Source of the DNA: an uncultured Blautia sp.
GTDB lineage: Bacteria > Bacillota > Clostridia > Lachnospirales > Lachnospiraceae
Length of the DNA: 64,000 nt
Assembly: GCF_934424005.1 (NCBI RefSeq)
Contig: NZ_CAKRXI010000003.1
Coordinates: 58,234 to 122,233, forward strand
Direction of reading: 5' to 3'
The position numbers and the translations under genes were made by a program. The notes under the pieces were generated by a model. The model was not told the origin of the DNA and ran no database searches. It worked only from the letters and a program-made list of their open reading frames with translations. Below are positions 1-8,034 of the stretch, piece by piece. Each line of letters begins with the position of its first letter. Within the stretch, counting starts at the first letter, position 1.

Positions 1-678
1 GAGTCCAAAAGAAATCAGAAAAGCGACAACTAAATCGGTAACGAGCCAGAATGGATGAACCTTCCCTTTTGGAGGCATATTGCCAACGTCATATGGTTCT
101 CCGGTTGCTGCCTGTCTCAGAAAATCATCACACTGGTCAGCAAAACAATTGAATGCATCTGCATACTTTCCGCTGGAAAGCTTGCTCTGGAATTGACCGC
201 TGATGAATTCAAGACCAGCATCTGTAAAAGCCACAGTATGACTATATCCATAAGTAGAGATTGCCCATTCTCTTTCGCCCATGCTGATCAAAAGAAGCAG
301 CCCGTCATCATTTTCTCCATATCCGTAGCCATTGTAATCATAGTAGTCATCAGCATATGCCTCGGCTGTTTTACCTTCCAGAGAGTTGACGGTAACGATG
401 CCGACCTCATTTTCATATTTCTGGCTGATATCTTCAAGTTTATTTAATAATGCACTGCTCTCTTCTTCGGTCAAAAGACCGGCGTCATCCACAAGAAGCG
501 GTTTCTGACGTTCTGCTGGAATTGCGGGAATCTCAGTAGGTACTGCAGACTCATCGGAAGTCACTGCAGGAATCTCAGAATCTGTTTCCGGGCTTTCAGA
601 AGCCATTACCGGAAGTACCAGCATAAATATACAGAGAAGAGAAAGCAGGCAGCCCCATATTTTCTTTTTTATCTTCAT
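1..678 (-). CDS. TPM-domain membrane protein, YdjH/YgcG-like (C-terminus outside window)
   Basis: Translating the minus strand from 678 gives 226 codons running off the window edge, so the gene is partial. A signal peptide (about residues 1-25, ending VMA) is followed by a Pro/Glu-rich linker and a TPM domain (about 58-180) with the typical LLVDDAGLLTEEE opening and the GYGENDDGLLLL segment. A hydrophobic helix (PFWLVTDLVVAFLISFG) begins just before the edge. TPM domains sit outside the membrane and are linked to membrane or photosystem quality control in other organisms; the exact role here is unknown. The start has a good ribosome site (AGGAAGG). It follows the zinc-ribbon gene by 18 bases, so the two are probably co-transcribed, like Bacillus ydjG-ydjH. 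Confidence 0.85.
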   Translation of the reverse strand, partial: MKIKKKIWGCLLSLLCIFMLVLPVMASESPETDSEIPAVTSDESAVPTEIPAIPAERQKPLLVDDAGLLTEEESSALLNKLEDISQKYENEVGIVTVNSLEGKTAEAYADDYYDYNGYGYGENDDGLLLLISMGEREWAISTYGYSHTVAFTDAGLEFISGQFQSKLSSGKYADAFNCFADQCDDFLRQAATGEPYDVGNMPPKGKVHPFWLVTDLVVAFLISFGL

Positions 679-696
679 ATTATCTGTTCCTTCCTG

Positions 697-1794
697 CTAC
701 ATTAAAAATAAACATTTCAGACCGTACAGAACTCCCCAGATCAGGGCGGTGCGAATCCCTACGGATTTCCAGAATTTTGATTTGTCAATCGGAAGATCTC
801 CAACCATTTTTCCGGTCTGACCGTTCATAGCAAATGTGAATTTCTGACCGTGCCAGGTGGTGTTCAAAAGCCATACCGGATACATGGCATACCAGTAACT
901 GGCATTATGTATCTGTACATTACTGTTTTTAACTGAGGCACCACCGTTATAACCTCTGACGGTTTTACGAAAAGCTCTCTCAGTACATACGCGAATTCTG
1001 TCACGGGCTCTGTCTATACGTTCATTTACGTTGACATCATAACGGTCAGCCAGGTAACCTGCCAGATAAGCCTGCTGAAACGGTACCGCTTCCTGAAAAT
1101 TATATGGTTCAATGGCTTCCATCAGTGTATCATCCATTTTTCTGGAACCATCTGCGGGAACATGATCGAAGCTTATGCTTCCTTCACGATAGACACTATA
1201 GATTTCACGTGTGGTGTATTCCGTATCACCAGATGTATGAGAGTGGACTTTTTCTGCCTCGTATGTAATTTGAGCATCTGCATCAACATCAAACAGCCAA
1301 AATGGGATATATACACCTTTGATCTCATCCACATGGTTTTCTTTCTTGAATACCTTGGGAAGATATTTTTTACCTTTCAGATGCTTATAATAGTTTTCTT
1401 TGGCAGCTTTTTTATCCAGTTTAAATGGAATGATATAATCTGGTTTCAGATCACCTGAAAACTGACCTTTCATAGTTATTTTATTATTGCAGAACGGACA
1501 GGTCGTTGCTCCTGTTGTTTCCTCGGCTACGATCTCACTTCCACAGGACTGGCAACTATAAACGCGCATGCCGTTCAGTTCATCATTCTGCCACTGACCG
1601 GTGCTCATTGAATTCCAGCTTTCATTTGAAATTGATTTTCCGGTCGTCTGTGTGTCTTCGGATTTCTGCGTGCGCTGAAACTCTTCGACCGTCATTTCCG
1701 TATCGCAGTACGGACATTTCATGTGCTGAGATTTAGAATCAAATACCATCGAGGCGTTACAGGATGGACACTTATATTCTATTACATCAGACAT
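697..1794 (-). CDS. Double zinc-ribbon protein with C-terminal membrane helix, YdjG-like
   Basis: 365 residues. Two Cys4 zinc ribbons are visible: CPSC...CPYC at residues 9-30 and CQSCG...CPFC at about 80-100. They are followed by a long soluble region with no recognised catalytic motif and one hydrophobic segment at the C-terminus (IRTALIWGVLYGLKCLFLM). The arrangement resembles Bacillus YdjG, which is encoded beside a TPM protein (YdjH) and a PspA homologue and is thought to act in membrane-stress protein recruitment; that role is inferred here from similarity and context. It lies between the DUF4428 repeat protein (27-base gap) and the TPM gene (18-base gap), on the same strand, consistent with an operon. 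Confidence 0.8.
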   Translation of the reverse strand: MSDVIEYKCPSCNASMVFDSKSQHMKCPYCDTEMTVEEFQRTQKSEDTQTTGKSISNESWNSMSTGQWQNDELNGMRVYSCQSCGSEIVAEETTGATTCPFCNNKITMKGQFSGDLKPDYIIPFKLDKKAAKENYYKHLKGKKYLPKVFKKENHVDEIKGVYIPFWLFDVDADAQITYEAEKVHSHTSGDTEYTTREIYSVYREGSISFDHVPADGSRKMDDTLMEAIEPYNFQEAVPFQQAYLAGYLADRYDVNVNERIDRARDRIRVCTERAFRKTVRGYNGGASVKNSNVQIHNASYWYAMYPVWLLNTTWHGQKFTFAMNGQTGKMVGDLPIDKSKFWKSVGIRTALIWGVLYGLKCLFLM

Positions 1795-1820
1795 ATCCGT
1801 TTTCCCCCTTTATTTCAGTA

Positions 1821-2945
1821 TCATGGTTTTGGTGATCCACAGTATTCACAGAAAGCACCTGTGTTTGTGGCACCGCAGGCACATACCCAGGTATCACCAG
1901 AAGCCTGCTGTGGTGCATTCTGATTCATCATAGTACCATGTTGTGGCGCATTTTGATTCATCATATTGCCCTGTTGTGGGTAGCCCTGGTTCATCATGTT
2001 GCCCTGTTGTGGGTAGCCCTGTTTCATCATGTTGCCTTGCTGCGGGTAGCCCTGGTTCATCATGCCGCCCTGCTGCGGGTAGCCCTGGTTCATCATGCCG
2101 CCCTGCTGCGGGTAGCCCTGGTTCATCATGCCGCTCTGCTGCGGGTAGCCCTGTTTCATCATGCTGCCCTGCTGCGGATAGCCTTGGTTCATCATATTGC
2201 CCTGCTGTGGGTAGCCCTGGTTCATCATGCCGCCTTGCTGCGGGTAGCCCTGATTCATCATGCCGCTCTGCTGTGGGTAGCCCTGATTCATCATGTTGCC
2301 CTGCTGCGGGTAACCCTGGTTCATCATGCCATTGCTATAAACCGGTGCGGGTGCCGGTGCGCCGGTAAGTGCAGTTATGATCTGATTTGCAAGTTGTTCA
2401 TAATTCATCATTTTAGCTCGTTCGTGATCTTTTACAGAGAAGGTATTAAGCTTAAAGTCCATATCATCAAACCAAGGTGTGTTAACGCCAAGTTTTATCT
2501 TGTAATCATAAGAATAGTTGTATCTTGGTGGCACATAAGATCTGGATTCACCATCCTGATCTTTGTATTCTTCTTCTACTCGCTGTTCATCGATGTCTAA
2601 ACGACAGGAGGTTATTGCAGACAGAGGTACGATATCCGGATTATCCTGTTCGCTCATATTAAATGCAACGGCAAACATTCCTTTGTTATCGTCGATAAAC
2701 ACATGATATCTGTCTGCAGAAAACTCACGGGTAACACTGAAACTGCGAACAGCATTTTTGTTTTCTTCTCTGTATTCAAGCTGTCTTTTGATATCTTCTA
2801 CGGTGCTGTGGCGTCTTTCTTCAAACCATGGGGAAAGCTTGCTGGCACAGTTCTTACACAGATTTCCATCATCCAGTTTGCGGTTTCCTAAAAGCCCAAT
2901 TTTTTCACCACAGATATCACAGTTCTTTTTATCAAATAATCCCAT
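1821..2945 (-). CDS. DUF4428 zinc-finger protein with 13 tandem MMNQGYPQQGN repeats
   Basis: 374 residues in three parts. The N-terminus (1-40) is a DUF4428-type zinc finger with CDIC and CKNC pairs (Cys 9, 12, 30, 33). Residues about 60-200 form a folded domain containing FSADRYHVFIDD, similar to domains often found with DUF4428. Residues 207-349 are 13 copies of an 11-residue unit, MMNQGYPQQGN, the last two degenerating to MMNQNAPQ. The C-terminus is a second zinc ribbon (CACGATN...CEYCG). The Met/Gln/Gly/Tyr/Pro composition suggests a disordered, possibly sticky linker. Function is unknown. It is the second gene of the putative operon with the YdjG- and YdjH-like proteins; the shared zinc ribbons suggest related jobs. 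Confidence 0.8.
   Translation of the reverse strand: MGLFDKKNCDICGEKIGLLGNRKLDDGNLCKNCASKLSPWFEERRHSTVEDIKRQLEYREENKNAVRSFSVTREFSADRYHVFIDDNKGMFAVAFNMSEQDNPDIVPLSAITSCRLDIDEQRVEEEYKDQDGESRSYVPPRYNYSYDYKIKLGVNTPWFDDMDFKLNTFSVKDHERAKMMNYEQLANQIITALTGAPAPAPVYSNGMMNQGYPQQGNMMNQGYPQQSGMMNQGYPQQGGMMNQGYPQQGNMMNQGYPQQGSMMKQGYPQQSGMMNQGYPQQGGMMNQGYPQQGGMMNQGYPQQGNMMKQGYPQQGNMMNQGYPQQGNMMNQNAPQHGTMMNQNAPQQASGDTWVCACGATNTGAFCEYCGSPKP
1899..2327. repeat. 33-bp coding minisatellite, 13 units
   Basis: Thirteen head-to-tail 33-bp units (13 x 33 = 429 bp exactly) encode the MMNQGYPQQGN repeats of the DUF4428 protein. Units differ mainly at third positions and at the last two codons; the two units nearest 1899 are the most divergent. 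There are no interruptions, so every copy-number change of one unit would stay in frame. The repeat also leaves long open frames on the plus strand, which are artefacts. Confidence 0.95.
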
Positions 2946-2980
2946 TATTAAACCTCCTTCAAAGAGTAAGAGAATTCATC

Positions 2981-3826
2981 TTATTTTTTCTCTAATTTGT
3001 CAAAGAATACTTTTACAGTCCAATCAATAGAGTCCATTGAATCTTCACTGTCTGCAGCTTCTTCTGTTTCTTCTGTTTCATCCATGCTGTCAGCAGAGGT
3101 GAAACATAATTTGCCATCATCAAGAAGATATAATCTCATGGTATCTGTGTCGACTATTGAATAGTCTTCGGAGTCTTCTTCGGCTTTTTCTCCTGTTGAT
3201 TTTAATACGAGGGCATTTGTGTCCAGATCGCCTTCAAGTTCAGTGGTGGTTTCGGTTCCGCTTTCAATTGTTACAAGTGTTGCTTTACCGCCATCAATTG
3301 TAAGATTAAATTGCATATCAAAGAGTGTTCCGGTTGGAACCTGCATTCCAAAAGCTGACATTATGGAACTGCTCCATTCACCATCGAAGTCTTCAAGTTT
3401 GGTGTCTTCGAGTGCTTTTCCAGGTTCATAAGGTTTATATTCTTCTTTTTCCTGTCCAAGAGTTACGGTCATTCCATCCATGCTGATAGCAATTTTTCCA
3501 TCTTCATAGGTGCCTTCCATAACTTCATCATCTGAGGTTATGATAATGTTATCTCCATCGATCTTCCATTCAAAATCATCAACGTCTGCTTCTTCTGATT
3601 CAGAAGATGTTGTTACTTTACCCTTGCCGTCTTCACTGATTTCCATAGACATTTCCATCATGATCGCAGCTGGATGAAATTCATTCATACCGTCCATGGA
3701 AAGACTGTTTGCGTACCATGTACCAACTACGTCTTTGTTGTCTAATGCATAAACATTTGTACAAACAAGACCAGCCATCATAATTCCTAACGCACCTGCT
3801 GTAAAGATTTTCATTTTTTTACTCAT
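2981..3826 (-). CDS. Secreted acidic protein of unknown function
   Basis: 281 residues from the ATG at 3826, chosen because AAAGGAG lies 8 bases upstream; an in-frame ATG 48 bases further up lacks such a site. A signal peptide (MSKKMKIFTAGALGIMMAGLVCTNVYA) with a type I cleavage site is followed by two similar lipocalin-like segments: VVGTWYANSL... and FDGEWSSSIM..., each with alternating strands and phrases such as DGDNIII or DGKLCF. The Cys in the signal peptide is not in a good lipobox, so it is probably not a lipoprotein. Low-complexity acidic stretches (TEETEEAADSEDS) lie near the C-terminus. It is probably the first gene of the operon that continues into the DUF4428 gene 35 bases downstream. 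No function can be assigned. Confidence 0.75.
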   Translation of the reverse strand: MSKKMKIFTAGALGIMMAGLVCTNVYALDNKDVVGTWYANSLSMDGMNEFHPAAIMMEMSMEISEDGKGKVTTSSESEEADVDDFEWKIDGDNIIITSDDEVMEGTYEDGKIAISMDGMTVTLGQEKEEYKPYEPGKALEDTKLEDFDGEWSSSIMSAFGMQVPTGTLFDMQFNLTIDGGKATLVTIESGTETTTELEGDLDTNALVLKSTGEKAEEDSEDYSIVDTDTMRLYLLDDGKLCFTSADSMDETEETEEAADSEDSMDSIDWTVKVFFDKLEKK

Positions 3827-4002
3827 ACCTAATTCTCCTTTCATCTTTGGAATAAATTGTTGATAGAATCCCATTTTGACTTGTCAGATTTTTCTGCGAA
3901 TACTATCTGTAATTATTATTATATGGATATATTTTGGATAATCACTAACACTTTTGATAGTGATTGCAGAAAAATGAAGCTATCAGGAAAATTGATATAA
4001 AA

Positions 4003-4034
4003 ATACCCCAGCTAGATTACTCCAGCAAGGGTAT
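4003..4034 (-). terminator. Rho-independent terminator after the RelA-like/DUF6718 pair
   Basis: On the minus strand, arms reading ATACCC...GGGGTAT with an inner GCT/AGC pairing form a hairpin, followed directly by TTTTTATAT. It lies 18 bases beyond the DUF6718 stop codon and separates this pair from the secreted-protein operon. Confidence 0.7.
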
Positions 4035-4051
4035 ATTAGATAATCTCTGAT

Positions 4052-4282
4052 TTATGGTCGAAGTCCTTTTACAAGAGTCTGAAACTCTTGCTCTGTATCC
4101 ACAAAGTGATACGGTGCGTATTCGCCATACGCTGTTGGTCTACTGATTGTTACAAGTTGTATACCTTTATATCCAACTGCGTTATTCAGTTCTCTTTTCA
4201 ATTCCACCAGATGCTTTCCATGAGTCATTTTTAATGCAAAACAACCATGTGCATCACGATCTTTCGCTACTAGATAACACAT
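4052..4282 (-). CDS. DUF6718-family small protein (possible antitoxin)
   Basis: 76 residues, opening MCYLVAKDRDAHGCFALK and containing AYGEYAPYHFVD and FQTLVKGL, which match my recollection of DUF6718 proteins common in Lachnospiraceae. No membrane segment or known catalytic motif. Its ATG lies inside the end of the RelA/SpoT-like gene: the two overlap by 29 bases in different frames, implying translational coupling. A terminator follows at once, so these two genes appear to be a self-contained unit. The role of the family is not known to me; the antitoxin idea rests only on small size, overlap and a RelA-domain partner. Confidence 0.75.
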   Translation of the reverse strand: MCYLVAKDRDAHGCFALKMTHGKHLVELKRELNNAVGYKGIQLVTISRPTAYGEYAPYHFVDTEQEFQTLVKGLRP

Positions 4283-4877
4283 TATTCAGCACCTCCTTAA
4301 ATTCATGCTCATTTCGAATCAATCCATGTTCATATTTCTTACGCATTATTTTTCCTATATCTATTGGATAGTTTTTTTTATACAAGTAATCGTGAAGCCA
4401 GTTATTCAGTTGTCTATCAAACAGTGTATTGAACTGGATTTCTATCGGATAATGTTTTCCGCTTTTTTGATAGTACACATGAACACCCCTATATCCGTCA
4501 TCCAATGACTTTCCATTTGCCATATCAGCAATTCGGAAGCCTGAAGCTTCTTCTTTTAATGCTTGGTCATAGCTATCGCAAAAAGCCCGGAATCCTAAAA
4601 TATCATTAAACACTTTTCGCGTTTGATGATTAGGATAGTAACGATCATACTTCAAAAGTATGGCATCTAAACTCTTGACTCTATAATCTAACGCGATATC
4701 TGAAAGAACTTCCTGTTCATCCAACCAATCTGTCATTGTCATCAGTTCGGCAATTAATAAATCCTTATCAAAATAATGCAAATTCTTCTTCAATGAAATT
4801 CCCAGGTGAGATTCAAATGACAACGCATTCAGAATTTCCACCGATAAGCCATTCATTTTCAGTAATTGTTCATTCAC
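4254..4877 (-). CDS. RelA/SpoT nucleotidyltransferase-domain protein (possible ToxSAS toxin)
   Basis: 207 residues with the recognisable order of (p)ppGpp-synthetase motifs: RVKSLDAILLKY (nucleotide-binding RxKS...K), NDILGFRAFCD (acidic residue followed by GxR), DDGYRGVHVYY (G-loop, normally GYRSxH) and YPIEIQFNTLFDRQLNNW (normally EIQIRT...). All key positions look intact, but the sequence is clearly divergent from the canonical small alarmone synthetase also present at 15.9-16.7 kb. There is no hydrolase, TGS or ACT domain. It overlaps the DUF6718 gene. Small RelA-domain toxins (FaRel, PhRel, CapRel families) are encoded with a neighbouring antitoxin, so a toxic synthetase or tRNA pyrophosphorylase is possible; housekeeping alarmone synthesis is the alternative. 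Confidence 0.75.
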   Translation of the reverse strand: MNEQLLKMNGLSVEILNALSFESHLGISLKKNLHYFDKDLLIAELMTMTDWLDEQEVLSDIALDYRVKSLDAILLKYDRYYPNHQTRKVFNDILGFRAFCDSYDQALKEEASGFRIADMANGKSLDDGYRGVHVYYQKSGKHYPIEIQFNTLFDRQLNNWLHDYLYKKNYPIDIGKIMRKKYEHGLIRNEHEFKEVLNNVLSSSERS

Positions 4878-4911
4878 AAGCCTACCTCCTGCTTATCAGG
4901 ATATATTACTT

Positions 4912-4940
4912 ATGCTACCACAGGTATTCTATATTATCAA
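4912..4940 (-). promoter_or_regulatory. Probable sigma-A promoter for the RelA-like gene
   Basis: Minus strand: TTGATA (4935-4940), 17-base spacer, TAGCAT (4912-4917), placed 35 bases upstream of the start codon, with AGGAGG between. The -10 box is imperfect. Confidence 0.5.
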
Positions 4941-4961
4941 TACATTAGATTATCCGTTTAT

Positions 4962-5351
4962 TTATGATCTGCAGCTGTCCGTTGCGGCCATTCTGCTGAC
5001 TTCCGGATTACCATCCAGATGCTGCATATTTAAGGTTTTTCTTTTCATTCTTTCCTGTTCGGACTGTTTCAGGATAAAATCTTTAATTTCTTTGGCATTT
5101 TTTATGTGCTGTAATTTGAGATCAGGATCAGTAACATCACCTGTGAAGCAGTGGATGGTGCCGATACCAAGGATTCGTTCCATCAGAGTGGTTTCCAGGC
5201 GGACATCGATTACCTTGTACATGTAACAGTCATTCTCCACTTTGTTGAGCAAACCAGAATCGATTGATATGAACTCATCAGTTACGGTATAAGTAGTAAA
5301 GGTCCATGGAAGACCAAAAAACATAGAACGCTTTTTCTCTTTGTAAGTCAT
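4962..5351 (-). CDS. PH-like domain protein (bPH_2 type)
   Basis: 129 residues from the ATG at 5351, preceded by AAAGGAG; an upstream in-frame start at 5369 would overlap the glycosyltransferase. The core WTFTTYTVTDEFISIDSGLLNKVENDCYMYKVIDVRLETTLMERILGIGTI has the strand pattern and the D(V)R...RI.G.G signature of bacterial PH-like (YdbT/bPH_2) domains, here without membrane helices. The C-terminal tail (about 95-129) is charged and probably helical. Ligand and role are unknown. It sits 14 bases downstream of the glycosyltransferase and is likely the last gene of the transcript coming from the histidine cluster. Confidence 0.75.
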   Translation of the reverse strand: MTYKEKKRSMFFGLPWTFTTYTVTDEFISIDSGLLNKVENDCYMYKVIDVRLETTLMERILGIGTIHCFTGDVTDPDLKLQHIKNAKEIKDFILKQSEQERMKRKTLNMQHLDGNPEVSRMAATDSCRS

Positions 5352-5365
5352 AAGTAAATCTCCTT

Positions 5366-6100
5366 TCAAACTTCGCGGTTCAGTACACGATTAATTTGCC
5401 GGAAATCTTTCAGTGCCTGGCGACCGATTTTGAAGATTTTCTTCATATTGATTGAGTTAGTGCCACCCTGTCTTGGACGGAAAGTGATTGGCAGATATTT
5501 GACGCGACATCTCTTTTTTGCATAGATTACTGACAAGACCACATTGGACAGATTAAAATCATTAGGAATCAGGTCAATATATCTGCGTAGAGTAGCTGCC
5601 TTCATCAGACGGAATGGCGTGTTGGCATCCTTTACGGAAACGCCGAAACAGATACGAATCACAAGGCGTAGAATACGAGTAACAAAGATACGACTGCCGC
5701 CATCCTGACGGTTGTTTCGCCACCCAATGACCATATCCCATGCTTCCCTCTGATCCCAAAACTGTTCAAATTCAGAGGGAAGTGTCTGACCATCTGAATC
5801 AGTCTGAAAAACAAAGTCTGCACCATGATCCAGTGCATAATGATAACCGTACAGCACGGTTGCACCATGTCCGCTGTTTGTTTTTGTGATAGGGCTGAAC
5901 AAGGGGTGTTCTTTTGCATATTCCTGCATGATCATGTAAGTATCATCCTTGCTTCCGTCATCAATCACAACCAGGCGGGATTCGCCGCTTCCGGAATGCG
6001 CCTGAATGACAGGATACCAGTCATCAAGTACTTGTCGGATATTTTCTCGTTCGTTATATGCCGGTATGATTATAAAAAGTCTATCTGTCTTTGTTTCCAA
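5366..6100 (-). CDS. Family 2 glycosyltransferase, polyprenyl-phosphate sugar transferase type
   Basis: 244 residues. The GT-A fold is shown by FIIIPAYNERENI at the N-terminus, VVIDDGSKDDT (nucleotide-sugar binding) at about 43-53 and FQTDSDGQ at about 96-103 with the metal-binding DxD. The C-terminal half ending in FRPRQGGTNSINMKKI resembles DPM1/GtrB-like enzymes that load a sugar on polyprenyl phosphate, but no membrane helices follow the catalytic domain. Translation appears to begin at a TTG codon: AGGAG lies 7 bases upstream and no ATG fits the conserved N-terminus. It starts 36 bases after the end of hisIE and probably shares its transcript. The acceptor and sugar cannot be read from the sequence. 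Confidence 0.85.
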   Translation of the reverse strand: METKTDRLFIIIPAYNERENIRQVLDDWYPVIQAHSGSGESRLVVIDDGSKDDTYMIMQEYAKEHPLFSPITKTNSGHGATVLYGYHYALDHGADFVFQTDSDGQTLPSEFEQFWDQREAWDMVIGWRNNRQDGGSRIFVTRILRLVIRICFGVSVKDANTPFRLMKAATLRRYIDLIPNDFNLSNVVLSVIYAKKRCRVKYLPITFRPRQGGTNSINMKKIFKIGRQALKDFRQINRVLNREV

Positions 6101-6135
6101 GATAATTCTCCTGTGGGATATTCTGCAGACATGGG

Positions 6136-7419
6136 TTACCTTCTGGCAAGTTCACTGGTAATTTCTTCCCAGGTAACTCCCTTTTCTACCATCAGGACCA
6201 TGGCATGATACAGAAAATCCGAAATTTCATATTTGATTTCTTCTTTGTCAGGATTTTTTGCCGCGATAATAATTTCTGCACATTCTTCTCCGACCTTTTT
6301 CAGAATCTTATCAATACCTTTATCGAAAAGATAATTTGTATAAGAGCCTTCTTTAGGATGAATTTTACGATCTGCGATCACATCATACACATCCTGAAAG
6401 ATATGAAGTGGGTTTGTATCGTTATACTCTTTTTGAACCAGAGGTTTAAAGAAGCAGCTGCGGCTGCCAGTGTGGCAAGCTGCTCCGATCTGATCGACTT
6501 TAGCGAGGATTGTGTCATTGTCGCAGTCCAGCGCAAGTGATTTTACATACTGAAAGTGACCGGAAGTAAGACCCTTGAGCCAGAGTTCCTGACGACTGCG
6601 GCTCCAGTAAGTCATTTTACCAGTTTTCAGAGTATTTTGGAAGGCCTCTTCATTCATATATGCTACCATAAGTACCTGGTCGTTTTTGTAATCCTGAACT
6701 ACCACCGGAATTAATCCGTCATTGTTGAGTTTGAAATCAGACCAGCTGATAGCACTTTCGAAAGTAATGACCGGAATTCCGGAAGCTTTGCAGTCTTCTT
6801 TGAAATCAATAAGTTTCACCTCTAGAGAACTGATATAAGCACCGCTTAAAGCATGTACAGATTCTTTTTTGAGAAGATCTTTCAGGGCATCTTTTTTACT
6901 CTCTTCTGTATGAAGAATAACCTTCATATCAGAACTCGTAGCGATTTCGTCCTGAATCGTATCCAATGCAAGAATTTCATCTGCATACTTTTCAATCAGT
7001 TTTTGGTTATCTGCAAATTCTTCCATAGAAGAAATACTGATGACCATTTTTTCTTTACCGAAACGTTTGGATACTTCCTCAAGAAGTAAAATATTACTTT
7101 CTTTGGAAAAATTCAGAACAACTTTGGCACATCCGGCATAAAGAAGCTTTTTGACATCTTCCATGTGATTGATATTTCCAGCTGCCATAACAGGAATTTC
7201 AGCAATCGCACAAATCTGTTTGATATTTGCAATAGCCTGATCATGCTCTTTATCTCCAGACGAAAAGTCAAAAACCAGCAGTTCATCTGCTCCGTTATCT
7301 CGGTAAAAACGCACAAGATCTTCTATATTTCCTTCTCCAAAGAGATTTCGTTGCCCAAATCCGGTAACTGCTTTTCCTGACTGCAGATACAGGCATGGAA
7401 TCAGTAGTTTATCTGCCAT
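6136..7419 (-). CDS. hisIE: HisIE fused to an N-terminal degenerate HisA/HisF-like barrel
   Basis: 427 residues in three domains. Residues about 220-325 are phosphoribosyl-AMP cyclohydrolase (His[24 protein letters not shown] and a [10 protein letters not shown] metal site). Residues about 335-427 are phosphoribosyl-ATP pyrophosphatase (His[27 protein letters not shown], then EISDFLYH). Together they do steps 2 and 3 of histidine synthesis. Residues 1-215 look like a HisA/HisF barrel ([31 protein letters not shown]), but both catalytic aspartates of HisF seem lost: CLDVKDG is CLYLQSG and the AIDA motif is SISS. The barrel is therefore probably structural or regulatory. Start supported by AAGGAGG. 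Fifth gene of the his cluster. Confidence 0.9.
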   Translation of the reverse strand: MADKLLIPCLYLQSGKAVTGFGQRNLFGEGNIEDLVRFYRDNGADELLVFDFSSGDKEHDQAIANIKQICAIAEIPVMAAGNINHMEDVKKLLYAGCAKVVLNFSKESNILLLEEVSKRFGKEKMVISISSMEEFADNQKLIEKYADEILALDTIQDEIATSSDMKVILHTEESKKDALKDLLKKESVHALSGAYISSLEVKLIDFKEDCKASGIPVITFESAISWSDFKLNNDGLIPVVVQDYKNDQVLMVAYMNEEAFQNTLKTGKMTYWSRSRQELWLKGLTSGHFQYVKSLALDCDNDTILAKVDQIGAACHTGSRSCFFKPLVQKEYNDTNPLHIFQDVYDVIADRKIHPKEGSYTNYLFDKGIDKILKKVGEECAEIIIAAKNPDKEEIKYEISDFLYHAMVLMVEKGVTWEEITSELARR

Positions 7420-7431
7420 GTGTATTCCTCC

Positions 7432-8022
7432 TTATGAAAGACTTCCCTTGGTAGAGAGTACATCTGTAATGCGTGGATCATAGGAAACAGCCTGATCCAA
7501 TGCTTTGGAAAAGCTTTTGAACATTGCTTCGGCAACATGATGGCTGTTGCCACTGGTAAGTACTTTGATATGCAGGTTCATGCCACAGGAATAAGAAATA
7601 GCATAGAAAAACTCTTTTACCATTTCAGTGGACATATCTCCGATTTTTTCGGAAGTAAACTCTGCATCCCATGAAAAATATGGCCGGCCGGAAAGGTCGA
7701 TAGCACAGAGTACAAGAACTTCATCCATTGGGAGGATACAGCTTCCGTAGCGGCGGATTCCTTTCTTGTCGCCAATTGCTTCTTTGATCGCAGTACCAAG
7801 GACAATGCCGGTATCTTCAATTGTATGATGGTCATCTACATCTAGATCGCCATGAACACGAACGCAGAGATCAAAAAGACCATGTCTTGTAAAACCGTCA
7901 AGCATATGGTTAAAAAAACCAACGCCGGTTTCAATATCAGAATAACCAGTTCCGTCCAGAGTCAGCTTGAGTTTGATCTCTGTTTCTTTTGTATTACGTT
8001 CTACAGATGCTTCTCTTGCCAT
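7432..8022 (-). CDS. hisB: Imidazoleglycerol-phosphate dehydratase
   Basis: 196 residues, the usual length of a monofunctional HisB. It converts imidazole-glycerol phosphate to imidazole-acetol phosphate (step 6 of histidine synthesis). Both manganese-binding histidine motifs are present: FFNHMLDGF... and DVDDHHTIEDTGI in the first half, FFYAISYSCGMNLHIKVLTSGNSHHVAEA in the second. The second half carries SCGMNLH where many HisBs have AGINLH-type residues, a mild variation. There is no N-terminal phosphatase domain as in enteric HisB. Start at 8022 has a GGAGG site. It lies between hisD (12-base gap) and hisIE (12-base gap). Confidence 0.95.
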   Translation of the reverse strand: MAREASVERNTKETEIKLKLTLDGTGYSDIETGVGFFNHMLDGFTRHGLFDLCVRVHGDLDVDDHHTIEDTGIVLGTAIKEAIGDKKGIRRYGSCILPMDEVLVLCAIDLSGRPYFSWDAEFTSEKIGDMSTEMVKEFFYAISYSCGMNLHIKVLTSGNSHHVAEAMFKSFSKALDQAVSYDPRITDVLSTKGSLS

Positions 8023-8034
8023 ATCTGTTTCCTC

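Noticed and set aside
1899..2327. CRISPR-like spacing of short repeats
   Set aside because: Units are continuous 33-mers with no spacers, all in frame with the DUF4428 protein; this is a coding minisatellite.
1938..2600. Long plus-strand open frames over the repeat and many other antisense frames
   Set aside because: Repetitive or shadow composition, no ribosome site and complementary to a well-supported minus-strand gene.
6136..6780. HisIE barrel as an active HisF
   Set aside because: Both catalytic aspartates are missing by eye alignment; treated as degenerate.
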